6,541 nucleotides of DNA, from assembly GCA_002306375.1 (NCBI GenBank), contig DBRU01000106.1:3709-10249 (forward strand), given 5' to 3'. The notes under the pieces are model-generated. The model was not told the DNA's origin. It did no database searches and saw nothing but the letters and a program-made list of their open reading frames with translations. Position numbers and translations under genes: made by a program. Source of the stretch: Faecalibacterium sp. UBA1360 (GTDB lineage: Bacteria; Bacillota; Clostridia; Oscillospirales; Ruminococcaceae). The stretch's first letter is position 1, and each line of letters starts with the position of its first letter. Of this stretch, positions 4,287 to 6,541 are shown piece after piece.

Positions 4287-6541
4287 GGCCTTACCCCTTT
4301 CCCGCGCTTTCGGCGCTCATACAAACCCCACAAAAGGGCGGCCAGCGCGCTCAGGGCCGTGATCCCGGCCCCCGCCGCCGCGCCCGGATGGGCGTAGTTC
4401 AGCTCCACATGGTTTTCGCCCTCATCCAGGCGCACGCCCAAAAAGCCGCCGAACACACATTCGGTCTCGGCGGGCTGGCCGTTGACCGTCAGCTTCCAGT
4501 GGGCGGAATCCTCCCAGGCGAAGGGCAGCACCAGCAGGTCGGCGTCGGCGCTGCCGGTGGCCGCCAGGTCGATGTGGCCGCCTTCCCGGATCGTGCAGTC
4601 CCGGGGCGCCGAGTCTTGCAGCGTGGCCGCGGCCGCCGCCAATACGCTTTCATCCAGGCTGTACACCTGGATGGCAGCGCGGGCCTCGGCGCTGTCGGCA
4701 AAGCCCAGGCGCAGCTCCACGGTCTGCCCTTTTTGGAAGGTCCCCAAAGGGAACACCCCGCCCAGGGAATCGCCGTCAAAATATTCGCCCAGCAGCGTGC
4801 CGTTCACGGCCACGTCGGCGGGGGTGCAGCCCTCCAGGCCGGGGATGGCCAGGTAGCAGGGCCCGTCGCAGGGGGCCGTGAAGGAGAGCAGGATGCCCTG
4901 TTCCGGGTCGGTGAAGGTCAGTTGGGCGGGCAGCAGAGCGTCGGGCGTGCCGGGCACCAGGCTCGTGAGCATGGCGTTTTGCAAAGCAAAGGTGTTGGCG
5001 CTGTCCGTGATGCAGACGTCCAGCGCGTCGGAAGACCCCACGTAGGCCATGGGCAGCGCATAGGGATTTTGCCACACGGTCAGCGCGGTGTCGGTGTCCA
5101 CCGGGTCATAATGGCCGGGCATCGGGCGGCTGCCGTCGCTGTACAGGTAGCGGATGCCCAGCAGGCTGTCGGCCACCGCCGTGGACCCCCACCCGTACAC
5201 CGAATAGTTGATGTAGCCCATAGCTTCCAGCAGTTCCTTGGCGGAGCTGGCCTTGGTGGAGGAATAGTGGCTGATGCCCCAGTACCCCAGCAGCATGGGG
5301 TCGTTGAGGGTGCGCATGAAGTTTTTCTCGATGCGGTAGTCCCCGTCGTCCAGGGCGCGGATGGCGGCGACGGCCTCGGTGTTCTGGTCGTAGAACTGCT
5401 CAAACCCGCTGACCGTATAGCTTTCAAACTTGCGCAGGGCCAGCAGGGTGTTGGCGCCCATATCGGCCATGACCAGCAGCGCGAAGGCGGCGGCCCCCGC
5501 CCGGGTCAAAGACGGGCGGGGATGGCCGTACAGCGCGGCGCAGGCCAGCGTACCCGCGAACACCGCGGCCGCGGCCGCCAGCTTGAACGCAGAGAAGGTC
5601 TCGCCCGAGACCAGCACATAGCCTGCGCACCACAGCGCCCCCGCAAGGCCGGCCAGCGCCAGGGCCCGGGGCCGGGGCGAGCCCGCCAGCAGGGCCTTGG
5701 CGGCCAGCAGCACCAGGAACAGACTGGCCAGGAAGCTGTACCGGCAGGGGAACCACACCGGCTGCTTGAAGCCGTGCCAGATCAGGTCGATGCCGTACAG
5801 CCAGAAGCTGAGGGCCAGGACCGCCAGCACCGCCCCGGCGGCCAGCTTGTGCCGGCGGGAGGCAGGCCCCGCGAAGAACAGCACCCCCAGGGCCACGCAA
5901 AAAACGCCGCAGTAAAGGTTGGGCAGCGTGCCGGTGACGTCGTCCCAGAAAAAGTGGCCGAAAAACAGCCGGTAGGGCAGTTCCGCCAGCGGGAAGTTGG
6001 GCGTCAGGGAGAAGTCCATCTCGAACAGACCGCCCTTGCTCTGCTCCACTTCCAGCAAAGCGGGCACCAGCAGCGCCGCGCCCAGCCCGGCGCCCAGCGC
6101 GCCCGAAGCCGCGAACAGGCCGAAGCGCCCTTTGAGGGAGACGGCCGGGTGGTCGGCGCCCCACCAGCGGTAGAAGAAGTAGGGGATGGTGAACAGGCAC
6201 ACCTCCCAGGCGGTGTAAAAGTTGAGCAGCACGCAGGCCAGGACCAGCAGGGTCAGGGGCCAGTGGCGGCCCTTGTCCACCAGTTCGTCCATAGCCCACA
6301 GCACCAGCGGGGCCAGCAGGACCACGTCCATCCAGATGATGTTCTGGTTATACACCACGCAGAAGGCGCACAGGCTGTACCCCAGGCTGAGCGCCGCAAG
6401 CAGCGGCGAGGCGCTTTTGCAGTGCCGCTGCAAATAAAAGCAGCAGGCCGCCCCCGTGCAGGCCGTGCGCAGGGCGAACACCCCCTGGGCCACATAGGGG
6501 ATGGCCCGCACCGGGAAAAGCAGGTAGGCCAGGTTGAAGGG
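4283..6541 (-). CDS. YfhO-family integral membrane protein (N-terminus outside window)
   Basis: The visible 752 residues belong to the bacterial YfhO membrane family, related to GT-C glycosyltransferases; Bacillus and Listeria relatives help add sugars to teichoic acids or other surface glycans. The frame stays open to the edge, and the first residues PFNLAYLLFP match the conserved PFNLL..FP segment, so the GTG at 6511 is internal, not a start. Roughly 100 N-terminal residues are probably missing. Numbered from the edge, the N-terminal half has many hydrophobic segments with family motifs YNQNIIWMD (64-72), NFYTAWEV (107-114) and FPCRYSF (264-270). A large extracytoplasmic domain follows, with NDPMLLGYWGISHYSST (413-429) and LLGIRYLYS (460-468), then a last membrane helix (about 719-740) and a basic tail. 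It is the most upstream visible gene of the minus-strand operon and overlaps the exporter gene by four bases. The promoter lies outside. Confidence 0.92.
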   Translation of the reverse strand, partial: PFNLAYLLFPVRAIPYVAQGVFALRTACTGAACCFYLQRHCKSASPLLAALSLGYSLCAFCVVYNQNIIWMDVVLLAPLVLWAMDELVDKGRHWPLTLLVLACVLLNFYTAWEVCLFTIPYFFYRWWGADHPAVSLKGRFGLFAASGALGAGLGAALLVPALLEVEQSKGGLFEMDFSLTPNFPLAELPYRLFFGHFFWDDVTGTLPNLYCGVFCVALGVLFFAGPASRRHKLAAGAVLAVLALSFWLYGIDLIWHGFKQPVWFPCRYSFLASLFLVLLAAKALLAGSPRPRALALAGLAGALWCAGYVLVSGETFSAFKLAAAAAVFAGTLACAALYGHPRPSLTRAGAAAFALLVMADMGANTLLALRKFESYTVSGFEQFYDQNTEAVAAIRALDDGDYRIEKNFMRTLNDPMLLGYWGISHYSSTKASSAKELLEAMGYINYSVYGWGSTAVADSLLGIRYLYSDGSRPMPGHYDPVDTDTALTVWQNPYALPMAYVGSSDALDVCITDSANTFALQNAMLTSLVPGTPDALLPAQLTFTDPEQGILLSFTAPCDGPCYLAIPGLEGCTPADVAVNGTLLGEYFDGDSLGGVFPLGTFQKGQTVELRLGFADSAEARAAIQVYSLDESVLAAAAATLQDSAPRDCTIREGGHIDLAATGSADADLLVLPFAWEDSAHWKLTVNGQPAETECVFGGFLGVRLDEGENHVELNYAHPGAAAGAGITALSALAALLWGLYERRKRGKGVRP
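4294..4300 (-). promoter_or_regulatory. Ribosome binding site of the YjjP-like gene inside the YfhO 3' end
   Basis: The minus strand reads AAAGGGG, 7 bases before the ATG at 4286, within the last codons of the YfhO gene. This supports the overlapping ATGA start and allows independent initiation as well as coupling. Confidence 0.65.

Noticed and set aside
5424..6299. Minus-strand open frame of 291 codons inside the YfhO gene
   Set aside because: It is an alternative frame of the YfhO coding sequence with Arg/Gly/Pro-rich composition and no motif, while the YfhO frame carries the family signatures throughout.

Overview
The window is GC-rich and densely packed. It looks like chromosomal DNA of a Gram-positive Clostridia-type bacterium, possibly a high-GC Oscillospirales/Ruminococcaceae relative. 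The protein families point that way (Thermotoga-like class U sirtuin, split ThrE exporter, YfhO membrane protein), as do TTG starts and purine-rich ribosome binding sites; the taxonomy is inference. There are five complete genes and two cut by the window edges. No mobile element, tRNA, rRNA or CRISPR array was seen, and no gene-free stretch exceeds 300 bases.

Left part (1-1290, all minus strand): the first 56 codons of a response regulator, an intrinsic terminator, then a HAD-superfamily phosphatase with its own extended -10 promoter in an AT-rich gap. Middle (1291-2972): a sirtuin (minus) and the NAD(P)H-hydrate dehydratase nnrD (plus) diverge from a 65-base gap whose only clear -10 element, TATAATA, reads as a -10 on both strands. 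Both proteins concern NAD: one consumes it in deacylation, the other repairs its damaged hydrated reduced form.

Right part (2973-6541): a strong hairpin usable in both directions separates nnrD from a convergent minus-strand operon. In transcription order the operon is a large YfhO-family membrane protein (N-terminus outside the window), a YjjP/ThrE N-terminal-type exporter subunit, and a YjjB/ThrE C-terminal-type subunit. The genes are joined by four-base stop/start overlaps (ATGA, then TTGA), which suggests translational coupling.

No clearly new system is visible. The most notable points are the symmetric -10 element between two NAD-related genes, the recurrent AAGGGG(G) ribosome binding site in place of AAGGAGG, a shared TTTTGCAA motif upstream of two minus-strand genes, and the tight coupling of a split amino-acid/dicarboxylate exporter to a YfhO protein.
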